A stretch of DNA of 64,000 nt, taken from an uncultured Collinsella sp. GTDB lineage: Bacteria > Actinomycetota > Coriobacteriia > Coriobacteriales > Coriobacteriaceae. Below are positions 43,196-51,388 of the stretch, one piece after another. Positions within the stretch are counted from its first letter, which is position 1. Each line of letters begins with the position of its first letter. A program made the position numbers and the translations under genes. The notes under the pieces are model-generated. The model was not told the DNA's origin, did no database searches, and worked only from the letters and a program-made list of their open reading frames with translations. Where the stretch lies: the NCBI GenBank assembly GCA_902493145.1, contig CABUOA010000008.1, positions 13,203-77,202 on the forward strand. The letters are read 5' to 3'.

Positions 43196-43318
43196 GGGGC
43201 AGTACGTTACATTTCTCACTGGAGCAGGCCAAAAATGGGGATAGAGTAGGGCAAACGCGTCGAATACGAACGGCGGAGGAGAGCGGGCGGGGTGCCTGCG
43301 CAGGAGAGGTTGCCGTCC

Positions 43319-46300
43319 ATGCTGGAGCTCAAAGGAATTTGCAAAAGGTACGTTACGCAGTCGTTTACGCAGGTGGCGCTCGACAACGTAAGCCTGGCTT
43401 TTCGCGATAACGAGTTCGTGGCCATTCTGGGTCCCTCAGGTTCGGGCAAGACCACGCTGCTCAACGTTATCGGCGGACTCGACCACTTTGACTCGGGCGA
43501 TCTGCTGATCGACGGTATTTCGACCAAGGACTTTCACGATCGCGATTGGGATGCCTACCGCAACAACCGCATCGGCTTTGTGTTCCAGAGCTATAACCTC
43601 ATTCCGCATCAGACCATTTTGGAAAACGTGGAATTGGCGCTTACGCTCACGGGCGTGGGGCATGCGGAGCGCCGCCAGCGTGCGCGCAAGGCGCTCGAGG
43701 AAGTCGGCCTGGGCGAGCACGTTAACAAGCGCCCGAGCCAGCTATCGGGCGGGCAGATGCAGCGCGTGGCCATTGCCCGCGCCCTGATCAACGATCCCGA
43801 GATTGTGCTGGCTGACGAGCCGACCGGCGCCTTGGACTCAACGACATCCGTGCAAGTCATGGATTTGCTCAAGGACGTTGCGCGCGATCGTCTGGTCATC
43901 ATGGTCACGCACAATCCCGAGCTGGCATACAGGTACGCCACGCGTATCGTCAACCTGGCGGACGGCAAGGTCACCGACGATTCAGATCCCTTTGATGCTG
44001 CCGAGGCCGCGCGTCGCGAGGCCAAGCCCACGCGCAAAACCTCGATGAGCTTTGTGACGGCGCTGGGGCTTTCTGCCCGAAACCTCATGACCAAGAAGGG
44101 CCGTACGGCCATGACTGCCTTTGCGGGTTCGATTGGCATTATTGGCATCGCAGCGATTCTGGCGCTGTCCAACGGCGTAAACGGCTACATCAAAAAGGTC
44201 GAGGAGGACACGCTCTCGAGCTACCCGCTTACGATTTCCAAACAAGATTATGACCTGTCATCCATGATGGGCGGGAATGGGACTGCGGATGAGGAGGCGT
44301 CCAAGGGCGAGGGCTCGTCTGACGGCGCCACCGGCGGCAAGGCTAAGGGAACCGATACGATTCCCGTGGTCACGGCCGTAAAGGACATGTTTGCGAGCGT
44401 TAAATCTAACGATATGACGAGCTTTAAGGCATGGCTCGATGCCGGTGGCGACGGTATCAATAAAGAGGTCAATGCTATCCAGTACGGCTATGGCGTGACG
44501 CCGGTTGTCTATCGTGCGGGCAAGGGCGATGAGAAGCCTGTCCGGCTGGTGCCCAACGCTATGACCGAGGCCATGAGCGGCGGCGCAAGTTCGGCGGCAA
44601 CGGTGAGCATGGATTCCATGGGAACCTCGGTCTTTAACGAGATGATTGACGACCAGAGCCTGCTCGACAGCCAGTACGATGTCGTTGCCGGCCATTGGCC
44701 TACGTCTGCCAACGAGGCCGTGATGGTGCTTTCGAGCCGCGGCACGGTGGGTGACTACACGCTCTACAGCATCGGTGCGCTGGATATCGATGAGCTCAAC
44801 GACCTGGTTAACAGTGCCATGACGGCCGACGGCAAGGTCGAGACGCCCAAGGCCGGCACCGACTTTACCTACGATGATGCGCTGTCCACGACGTTTAAGG
44901 TGCTGTCGCCGTCCGATGCCTATCGCAAAAACGAAGAGACCGGCATGTGGACTGACATGTCTGGCGATGCCGACTTTATGGCGGCCAAGGTTGCCGACGG
45001 TATTGACGTGCGCATTGTGGGCGTGGTGCGACCCAACGAGACGGCCAACGCGAGCGCATTGACTCCGGGCATTGCCTATACGCATGCGCTGACTTGCCAG
45101 CTTATGAAGCGCGCCGCCGATTCGCAGATCGTGCAGGAGCAGCTTGTCCACCCCGAGACGGATGTCTTTACGGGCAAGTCTTTCGATGAACTGCAAGGCG
45201 AGGCCAAACAAGGCGTTGATCTGGGCAGCATGTTCAGCGTGGACGAGGCGGAGCTCAAGAGCGCGTTCTCGTTCGATGCATCTGCGCTCTCGGGCGCGGC
45301 CAGCGGTGTGGACCTTTCTGGTATCGACTTGTCCGGGCTGGACATTGACCTTTCGGGCGTTGGGAAGGGCATTGACTTCAGCGACATCATGGCCAAAGCG
45401 CCGGCCCCAGATTTCTCGGGCATCTTTGACGGCCTGGAGCTCACGCCCGAGCAAATGCAGCAGGCGGGAGCGCTTGCCAACCAGCTGTTTGAGGGCTTCC
45501 TTCAGTCTGATCAGTTTAAGGCACTGTCGCCCGAAGATCTTAAGGACGCGTCAAAGCTTGCGGCCGCATTCTCGGCGTATCTTGAGAATGATGCTGCGGC
45601 TCAGCAATGCTTGGCCCAGCTCAGGGCGCTGGGCGGCGATGCCCTGGCCGAGCGCCTGCAGCAGGCGATGACCGACTATGTGCAAAAGCAGCTGGCTCCG
45701 TATCTGCAGCAGGCTATGGACCAGGTCATGAAGACGATCAGCGAGCAGATTGCGACGACGGTATCGTCCCAGCTCAAGGCGGGCGCAGCAGGGCTTATGG
45801 ATCAGATGGCGACGCAGATGTCTTCGAGTTTTACCAACCTGGCGAGCGCTATGCGTGTGGATGCGAGCGCCTTTGCTCGTGCCATCCATTTCAACATGGA
45901 CGCCGAGGACCTGAGTTCGCTCATGATGAGCTATGCCAAGGCGTCGCAGCTCACCTACGATAACAATCTGACCACGTTGGGCTATGCGGATGAGGCAGAT
46001 CCCATCTCGGTTAAGATTTTCCCGCGCGACTTTGAGGCCAAGGAGCGCGTACTCGATCACATCGATGCGTATAACAAGCAGGTCAAAGCCGCCGGCCACG
46101 ATGAGCGGGCAATTTCGTACACCGACTACATGGGTATCATCATGGGCTCGGTGACCGACATCGTGAATACTATCAGCTTGGTGCTCATCGCATTCGTGAG
46201 TATCAGTCTGGTGGTGAGCTCCATCATGATCGGCATTATCACCTATATCAGCGTGCTGGAGCGCAAAAAGGAGATTGGCATCCTGCGTGCGATTGGCGCG

Positions 46301-46573
46301 TCAAAGCGCAACGTGGCCAACGTGTTCAATGCCGAGACCTTTATCGAGGGCCTCATTGCCGGCGTCTTTGCCATTGTCGTTGTGGTGCTCGTGAGCTTCC
46401 CGGTCAATGCCTGGGCGCTTGCGGCCAAACAGGTACCCAATCTGATGAGCCTGCCCGTGCAGGATGCGCTGGTGCTCATCGCGATTTCGGTGCTGTTGAC
46501 GGTTGTCGCCGGCCTGCTGCCGGCCCGTAGCGCATCCAAGAAAGATCCCGTGGAGGCCCTGCGCTCCGAATAA
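43319..46573 (+). CDS. ABC transporter, fused ATPase and FtsX-type permease with large extracellular domain
   Basis: A 1084-residue MacB/FtsX-type protein. The ATPase (residues 1-220) has GPSGSGKTT, LSGGQMQRVAIARAL, VLADEPTGALDS and a terminal MVTH. A first membrane helix follows (GSIGIIGIAAILALSNGVNG), then about 620 extracellular residues, and three C-terminal helices with the FtsX sequence VLERKKEIGILRAIGASKRN. The extracellular part contains a repetitive VDLSGIDLSGLDIDLSGVG and long helical coils. The ATG at 43319 follows GGAGAGG. Fused ATPase-permeases of this type move lipids, peptides or toxins from the outer face. No partner gene adjoins it. Confidence 0.85.
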   Translation: MLELKGICKRYVTQSFTQVALDNVSLAFRDNEFVAILGPSGSGKTTLLNVIGGLDHFDSGDLLIDGISTKDFHDRDWDAYRNNRIGFVFQSYNLIPHQTILENVELALTLTGVGHAERRQRARKALEEVGLGEHVNKRPSQLSGGQMQRVAIARALINDPEIVLADEPTGALDSTTSVQVMDLLKDVARDRLVIMVTHNPELAYRYATRIVNLADGKVTDDSDPFDAAEAARREAKPTRKTSMSFVTALGLSARNLMTKKGRTAMTAFAGSIGIIGIAAILALSNGVNGYIKKVEEDTLSSYPLTISKQDYDLSSMMGGNGTADEEASKGEGSSDGATGGKAKGTDTIPVVTAVKDMFASVKSNDMTSFKAWLDAGGDGINKEVNAIQYGYGVTPVVYRAGKGDEKPVRLVPNAMTEAMSGGASSAATVSMDSMGTSVFNEMIDDQSLLDSQYDVVAGHWPTSANEAVMVLSSRGTVGDYTLYSIGALDIDELNDLVNSAMTADGKVETPKAGTDFTYDDALSTTFKVLSPSDAYRKNEETGMWTDMSGDADFMAAKVADGIDVRIVGVVRPNETANASALTPGIAYTHALTCQLMKRAADSQIVQEQLVHPETDVFTGKSFDELQGEAKQGVDLGSMFSVDEAELKSAFSFDASALSGAASGVDLSGIDLSGLDIDLSGVGKGIDFSDIMAKAPAPDFSGIFDGLELTPEQMQQAGALANQLFEGFLQSDQFKALSPEDLKDASKLAAAFSAYLENDAAAQQCLAQLRALGGDALAERLQQAMTDYVQKQLAPYLQQAMDQVMKTISEQIATTVSSQLKAGAAGLMDQMATQMSSSFTNLASAMRVDASAFARAIHFNMDAEDLSSLMMSYAKASQLTYDNNLTTLGYADEADPISVKIFPRDFEAKERVLDHIDAYNKQVKAAGHDERAISYTDYMGIIMGSVTDIVNTISLVLIAFVSISLVVSSIMIGIITYISVLERKKEIGILRAIGASKRNVANVFNAETFIEGLIAGVFAIVVVVLVSFPVNAWALAAKQVPNLMSLPVQDALVLIAISVLLTVVAGLLPARSASKKDPVEALRSE

Positions 46574-46574
46574 T

Positions 46575-46601
46575 GTGACAAAGGGACAGCCCCTTTGTCA
46601 C
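46575..46601. repeat. Hairpin of the TGACAAAGGG family directly after the ABC gene stop
   Basis: GTGACAAAGGG (46575-46585) pairs with CCCTTTGTCAC (46591-46601), starting one base after the TAA stop. Confidence 0.75.
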
Positions 46602-46605
46602 TTTG

Positions 46606-46638
46606 GGGGCTCTTACCGTTCAGCACGCTAAGAGCCCC
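46606..46638 (+). terminator. Hairpin, probable terminator of the ABC gene
   Basis: GGGGCTCTTA (46606-46615) pairs perfectly with TAAGAGCCCC (46629-46638). There is no T-run, so termination is inferred from position. Confidence 0.5.
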
Positions 46639-46654
46639 TCTCCCCGCTTAATGC

Positions 46655-46700
46655 TTGACGAAGCGCCCTGTGGTTTATATACCTATCGGTAGGCATATAT
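46655..46700 (+). promoter_or_regulatory. Promoter with overlapping TetR-type operator for the first MFS gene
   Basis: TTGACG at 46655-46660 and TATACC at 46678-46683 are 17 bases apart. The -10 lies in a dyad, TATATACCTATCGG/TAGGCATATAT (46676-46700). It shares CGGTAGG(C/T)ATA with the site at 48864-48874 in front of the deiminase gene. Confidence 0.6.
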
Positions 46701-46729
46701 GATGTATTGCCGATAGAAATGGAGTAGCC

Positions 46730-48010
46730 ATGACTCTCGCCACACCAGCCATAAAAAATCGCCCCCGTGAGAGTGGCGCATTTGCTTGGATCGTCGTTAT
46801 TGCGCTCGGTTTAATGTCCGCCGGAACAACTGGCACATATAGCATCATTGCTGGTTCATTCGTTGCTCCAGTATGTGAAGACCTAGGCTTTGACTACACT
46901 TCTTTCTCTTTCTATTTCACCGCGGTTCTTCTTGGCCTTGCGCTGGGACTTCCACTTTTGAGTCGCTTCATTCCAAAAGTAATCGGCAAGCCATGGCATA
47001 TTTGCATTGAACTCATCCTTATTGCTGTTGGCGCTGCAATGGCGTTCTACACCGAGGTCTGGATGTTCATCGTCTCCGCCGCAGTGATCGGCGTCTGCTT
47101 TTCGTTCACAACGGGCGTCTGCATGTCCGATGTCATTGACCAATGGTTCAGCAAGTCGTCCGGTCTCGCCATCGGCCTTGCCTGGGGCGTTAATTCTCTC
47201 TGCACGCTGTTGTTGAGTCCTGTCATTACGCTGGTTATCGAGCAGCAAGGCTGGCGTACGGGATACATCGTACTAGCTGCCGTTTCTGCAGCCATGATTT
47301 TGCCTGCGAGTGCATTTATCATTCGCCTTAAACCCTCTGACCGCAACATGCTTCCGTACGGAGAGACAATCTCCGAAACCCATGAGAGCGGCAGCGCCGA
47401 TGAGCAGGAGAATGTCCTTTCGGGCATGGCACTCCGCGATGCCGCGAAAACGCCGTCTTTTATTCTCTGTGTCCTCCTGCTTTGCGTGGCGCAGCTCACC
47501 TGCTGCATGAACCAACTGTTCCCGACCTATGCAAGCGAGGTCGGTTTCAATCCCATCGTAGGAAGCTTAATGGTCTCGGCAGCTTCACTCTCCGATATCT
47601 TCCTAAATCCCTTCGTAGGCAAAACATGCGACAAGCTTGGCGCTATTAAAGCAACGGTCGCATGGACAGGCGTCAGCATTCTTTCCTTCCTGCTTCTCAT
47701 CATTGGTGGAAGCAATGAGACCGTTTCCATCATCGCGGCCGGCGTAAACGATGTCATGTTCGCCATCGTTGGGACCGCAATGCCGATGCTCCTCCTCTCG
47801 CTTTTTGGGTCACGCGATTTTGGAAGAATCTATTCGATCGTTTGCTCGGCGGGCTATGTCGTCGGCGCTTTTGGAATGCCGGTTATGATGAAGGTTTACG
47901 GCATGGCAGGGTCATTCCAGGGAGTATTTATCTTCTGCATTGCCTGCAACCTTATGATTGCTGCGTTTGCTATCGTTTCCGGCTTTCTCGGTAAGGCTGC
48001 TGAAAAGTAA
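46730..48010 (+). CDS. MFS transporter, OFA-like (first of two paralogues)
   Basis: A 426-residue, 12-helix major facilitator of the oxalate/formate antiporter-like group. The start carries LGLMSAGTTGTYSIIAGSF, shared almost word for word with the protein at 51389 (LGLMSAGTTGSYSVIAGSF). Conserved charged loops include FSKSSGLAIGLAWG and DKLGAIKATVAW. Substrates of this group are usually small organic anions, but it cannot be read here. It is transcribed alone toward the TetR gene from a promoter with a matching operator, so it probably imports or exports a compound handled by the deiminase module. Confidence 0.85.
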   Translation: MTLATPAIKNRPRESGAFAWIVVIALGLMSAGTTGTYSIIAGSFVAPVCEDLGFDYTSFSFYFTAVLLGLALGLPLLSRFIPKVIGKPWHICIELILIAVGAAMAFYTEVWMFIVSAAVIGVCFSFTTGVCMSDVIDQWFSKSSGLAIGLAWGVNSLCTLLLSPVITLVIEQQGWRTGYIVLAAVSAAMILPASAFIIRLKPSDRNMLPYGETISETHESGSADEQENVLSGMALRDAAKTPSFILCVLLLCVAQLTCCMNQLFPTYASEVGFNPIVGSLMVSAASLSDIFLNPFVGKTCDKLGAIKATVAWTGVSILSFLLLIIGGSNETVSIIAAGVNDVMFAIVGTAMPMLLLSLFGSRDFGRIYSIVCSAGYVVGAFGMPVMMKVYGMAGSFQGVFIFCIACNLMIAAFAIVSGFLGKAAEK

Positions 48011-48045
48011 TAAGCGCCGATTGCATCGGCATAGATTGCCACGCA

Positions 48046-48088
48046 ACAGGGGGTCGACTCCAAGCCAGACTGGAGTCGACCCCTGTTT
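48046..48088 (+). terminator. Rho-independent terminator after the first MFS gene
   Basis: GGGGTCGACTCC pairs with GGAGTCGACCCC around a short loop and runs into TGTTTTCGTTTT. Confidence 0.8.
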
Positions 48089-48148
48089 TCGTTTTAAAGG
48101 TTGCCCACAGGCACCATGGGTGCCAACGTACGCTTCAGCCTGGCTGGC

Positions 48149-48727
48149 CTATTTGAACATAAGCTCGACTATTCCCGCCCAAACCGCTTTTTCATCAATA
48201 TCTTCACCTTGAGCGACCGTATTGCTCGTTCCCTCCAGAACGGTATATAGAATTTGTACGTAAAGCATCACATCGGCACTATCGGAAAACGCGCCGATCT
48301 CTACGCCATGGAGAAGGATGTCTTTAAGCGCGTCCATGGTTCGGTTTGTCGCCATCGTCTGACGTTCCTGAACTGCAGGAATTCGATTCGCTTGAACGCT
48401 AACCTCGGCTAGCACGCGCCGGCGTTTTTCATCGCTTCGATAGCCGCCTATAACCGAATTGCCGAGCTCGATAAGCGCCGCCTTGAATCCGTCCCTATCG
48501 ACTATTAGCGAGTAATCGCGCTGATAGTCGATGGTCGGAAACATGCTGTCCAAGAGCGTAGTAAAAATCTCCTCTTTAGAGGGAAAGTAGTAGTACACCG
48601 ATGGCTTGGATATCCCAACACAATCGCAAATCTTTCCGATGGACGCCTTGTCATAACCGACTTCCGCTACAAGATCGTACATTGCGTCCAATATTTTTTT
48701 CTTTGTGCCCACGCTACATTTCTCCAT
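48149..48727 (-). CDS. TetR-family repressor of the deiminase module
   Basis: A 192-residue TetR-type protein. The N-terminal HTH reads ILDAMYDLVAEVGYDKASIG, then ISKPSVYYYFPSKEEIF, and the C-terminal ligand-binding domain is helical. It diverges from the deiminase operon (start codons at 48727 and 48952) and lies between the two MFS genes. Shared operator-like sites at 46676-46700 and 48851-48876 suggest that it represses both transcription units, releasing them when a ligand, perhaps the guanidino substrate, binds. Confidence 0.88.
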   Translation of the reverse strand: MEKCSVGTKKKILDAMYDLVAEVGYDKASIGKICDCVGISKPSVYYYFPSKEEIFTTLLDSMFPTIDYQRDYSLIVDRDGFKAALIELGNSVIGGYRSDEKRRRVLAEVSVQANRIPAVQERQTMATNRTMDALKDILLHGVEIGAFSDSADVMLYVQILYTVLEGTSNTVAQGEDIDEKAVWAGIVELMFK

Positions 48728-48850
48728 TGCAAATCACTTCCGTACTACCAACATTATTAAGGATGGCAACGGAACATCAATTCGTGTCCAAACATGACCA
48801 CTATATACGGTGAACGGTATGTATCAGTAGGCGAGCGGCAATTATTCAAA

Positions 48851-48876
48851 ACTATCTACCGAACGGTAGGTATAGT
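48851..48876. promoter_or_regulatory. TetR-type operator before the deiminase gene
   Basis: ACTATCTACCG is followed by AA and CGGTAGGTATAGT; the core halves CTACCG and CGGTAG are an exact inverted repeat. CGGTAGGTATA matches the site before the first MFS gene at 10 of 11 bases. Confidence 0.65.
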
Positions 48877-48951
48877 AGTACTATAGCAGGTGAAACCCCG
48901 CTATTGTCGCGGCCGGACAGCATCGCGGGAAACCCGACGGAAGGACCAACC

Positions 48952-50190
48952 ATGTACGAGAACTATCGTATGCCGGGCGAGTTCGAGAAGCGCTCCAACG
49001 TCTATGTGACATGGCTTCCCGATTACATCCGTGCAGAGGGCTACGATAACCGCCAGCCCTGCGTTGACGTGATCAAGGCTCTGCTCGAGTATGGCGACGT
49101 TACGGTCAACCTCAATTGCGGCACCCCCGGCTCCTATGAGGAGGCTTGCTCACGCCTGAAGGAGGAGGGGGTTGATCTCGATCGCATCGAGATCACGCAG
49201 TTCGAAGACTCCAACTTCTATGTCCGCGACAACGGCCCCAGCATCATGGTCGACGACAAAGGCCATTCTTATATGGTCAACCCCGCTTGGACCTATTACG
49301 GCGTGTGGGACAAGAACTCCCCGGAGTGTCAGTCCGCACGTAAGGCAGCCGTTCACATGGCGGTTGCGCTCGGTTGCTTCGATATCGTCAATTCCGAAAT
49401 GGTTTCGGAGGGCGGCGACCGCGAGTTTGACGGTCACGGCACTCTGATCGCCATCGAGGACACGGAATGCCGCAAGCGTAATCCCGAGTTCACGAAAGAG
49501 GAAGTAGAGGCCGAGTATAAGCGCATCTACAACCTCAACAAGGTTATCTGGCTTCCGCAGCCTATGCTCGAGGATGACGACTATCGACTGGGCATCCTCG
49601 ACGAGAAGGAAGACGGAACCCCCGTCTTTGGCATGAGCTTTGCCGCCCACATCGATGAGATGTGCCGTTTTATCACTCCGAACAAGATTCTCCTTGCCGA
49701 GGTGTCCGACGAAGAGGCCGCTTCGAGTAAGGCGGGCGCAGAGTCTCGTCGCCGCATTGAGGCGGCCTACGAGATCCTGAGCAACGAAACGGACTGGGAG
49801 GGCAAGCCCTTCGAGATCGTTCGTATGCCCACCGCCGAGCCGATTGAAGTCGTTATCGCCCCTGGCGATGAGGACTACGAGCTGTATAAGGGCTTCATCG
49901 ACGAAATGGGCGGCAAGTTCATGGATGGCACCCCTTGGCCCGAGGGCCCCGTTCACTTCTATGCCGCAGCGAGCTACTGCAACTTCCTCATCTGCAACGG
50001 CGTCGTTCTTGGCCAGCGTTATTACCACGAAGGCATGAGCCAAGTCGTGAAGGAGAAGGACGAGCAGGCCAAGGCGGTTCTTGAGAGCTGCTTCCCCGAT
50101 CGCAAGGTCATCATGATCGACTCTCTTGCGCTTAACCTGTCCGGCGGCGGCGTGCACTGCTGGACCAAGGACGTGGCCGCCAGCTGCTAG
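48952..50190 (+). CDS. PAD-family guanidino deiminase (agmatine deiminase-like)
   Basis: A 412-residue enzyme of the peptidyl-arginine deiminase/agmatine deiminase fold, which hydrolyses a guanidino group to a ureido group and ammonia. The catalytic set is complete: Asp93 in VRDNGP, the EGG loop at 153-155 with GHGT, His233 and Asp235 in AAHIDEM, and Cys403 in GGGVHCWT. AguA proteins have DTNGHVDN where this has GMSFAAHIDE, and this protein is about 40 residues longer, so the substrate pocket differs. The ATG follows GGAAGG. It leads an operon with a carbamoyltransferase and an MFS carrier. Agmatine, arginine-like or creatinine-like substrates are possible. Confidence 0.82.
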   Translation: MYENYRMPGEFEKRSNVYVTWLPDYIRAEGYDNRQPCVDVIKALLEYGDVTVNLNCGTPGSYEEACSRLKEEGVDLDRIEITQFEDSNFYVRDNGPSIMVDDKGHSYMVNPAWTYYGVWDKNSPECQSARKAAVHMAVALGCFDIVNSEMVSEGGDREFDGHGTLIAIEDTECRKRNPEFTKEEVEAEYKRIYNLNKVIWLPQPMLEDDDYRLGILDEKEDGTPVFGMSFAAHIDEMCRFITPNKILLAEVSDEEAASSKAGAESRRRIEAAYEILSNETDWEGKPFEIVRMPTAEPIEVVIAPGDEDYELYKGFIDEMGGKFMDGTPWPEGPVHFYAAASYCNFLICNGVVLGQRYYHEGMSQVVKEKDEQAKAVLESCFPDRKVIMIDSLALNLSGGGVHCWTKDVAASC

Positions 50191-50312
50191 CAAGTTCTCG
50201 AACTTGCGCTGCCTGATCCAAGTGCCACATTTACTGTCCCCGAGGGATATCCGTGTTTCACTCGGGGATGCATTCGCCATTTATTTATCGACCAATTGAA
50301 AGGAAAATAGGC

Positions 50313-51377
50313 ATGAACAACAGCCTCCGCGGTCGCGACTACATCAACATCCATGATCTCTCCTCCGAGGATTTCCGCTATCTCATCGATCTTGCCTGGA
50401 ACCTTAAGGCTCAGAAGAAGTCTGGTGTCGACCAGCGCTACTTCCCCGGCAAAAACGTCCTCGCCAACTTTGAGTGGGGCTCGACCCGTACTCGTTGCGC
50501 ATTCGAGACCTCCTGCAACGATTTGGGCATGGGCTTCACTTATCTGACCAACTCCCACATGGGTGACTGCGAGACCGTCAAGGATGCCATGCGCGTCTTT
50601 AACGGCATGTATGATCTCATCGTCTACCGCGCACAGAAGGACGAGCAGTTCCTCTATGACGTCGCCGACCTGGTTGACATCCCGGTCATCAATGCCCTTA
50701 CTCTCGGCGATCACCCGACTCAGATGCTCGCTGACGCTCTTACGATGGAAGAGCAATGGGGCGGTCTGCGTACGAGCCGCGGCAAGAAGATGGCTTTCGT
50801 TGGCAACTGCGCCGGCGCCCCGGTGTGGTATGGCCGTTTGTGCGCTATGCTTGACATGGACTTCCTCGCCATCGGTCCCGACGACCTCCGTCATCAGATG
50901 TGCAAGGAAATGGTCGAAGAGGTGGAGGCCTGCTACGCCAAGTACGCTCCCAATAGGACCTTTACCATCACCTCTGACCTCGATGCCTTGGATGGCGTTG
51001 ACGTTATCGTTACCGAGGAGTGGCGCTACATCAACCCCGAGTGCGGCGAAGAGGTTCTGGATCCCGACGACTACAACTCCTGGCTGGGCGATGCCGAGTC
51101 TCTGTACCCCTATCGCGTCACCAGCGAGCTGTGCAAGCGCACCAACAATCCCGACATCTTCTGCATGCATGAGCTTCCTTCTGTCCACAACGCAGATCAC
51201 CGTGTTGGCAAGATGCTCCTCGACCAGTGCAAGAACGACCTCCATCGCGAGATCATCACCGAGGGTTTCGAGATTGCCGACGAGTGCTTTGAGGCCAACG
51301 CTTCGGTCATCTTCCGTGAGGCAGAGAACCGTCAGCACACTATCAAGGCCGTTATGTGTGCCCTTCTAGGTCTCTAG
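50313..51377 (+). CDS. Ornithine/putrescine carbamoyltransferase-like enzyme with an atypical substrate loop
   Basis: A 354-residue carbamoyltransferase. The carbamoyl phosphate site is intact: STRTR at 57-61 and HPTQ at 134-137. The amino-substrate loop, HCLP in ornithine and putrescine enzymes, reads HELPS (286-290), so the Cys is replaced by Glu. The ornithine-specificity DxxxSMG motif is not seen; the region reads DDYNSWLGDAES. It likely cleaves a carbamoylated product of the deiminase to carbamoyl phosphate and an amine. No carbamate kinase gene lies in the window. The ATG at 50313 follows AAAGGA. It is 122 bases after the deiminase. Confidence 0.85.
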   Translation: MNNSLRGRDYINIHDLSSEDFRYLIDLAWNLKAQKKSGVDQRYFPGKNVLANFEWGSTRTRCAFETSCNDLGMGFTYLTNSHMGDCETVKDAMRVFNGMYDLIVYRAQKDEQFLYDVADLVDIPVINALTLGDHPTQMLADALTMEEQWGGLRTSRGKKMAFVGNCAGAPVWYGRLCAMLDMDFLAIGPDDLRHQMCKEMVEEVEACYAKYAPNRTFTITSDLDALDGVDVIVTEEWRYINPECGEEVLDPDDYNSWLGDAESLYPYRVTSELCKRTNNPDIFCMHELPSVHNADHRVGKMLLDQCKNDLHREIITEGFEIADECFEANASVIFREAENRQHTIKAVMCALLGL

Positions 51378-51388
51378 GAGTTGTATCA

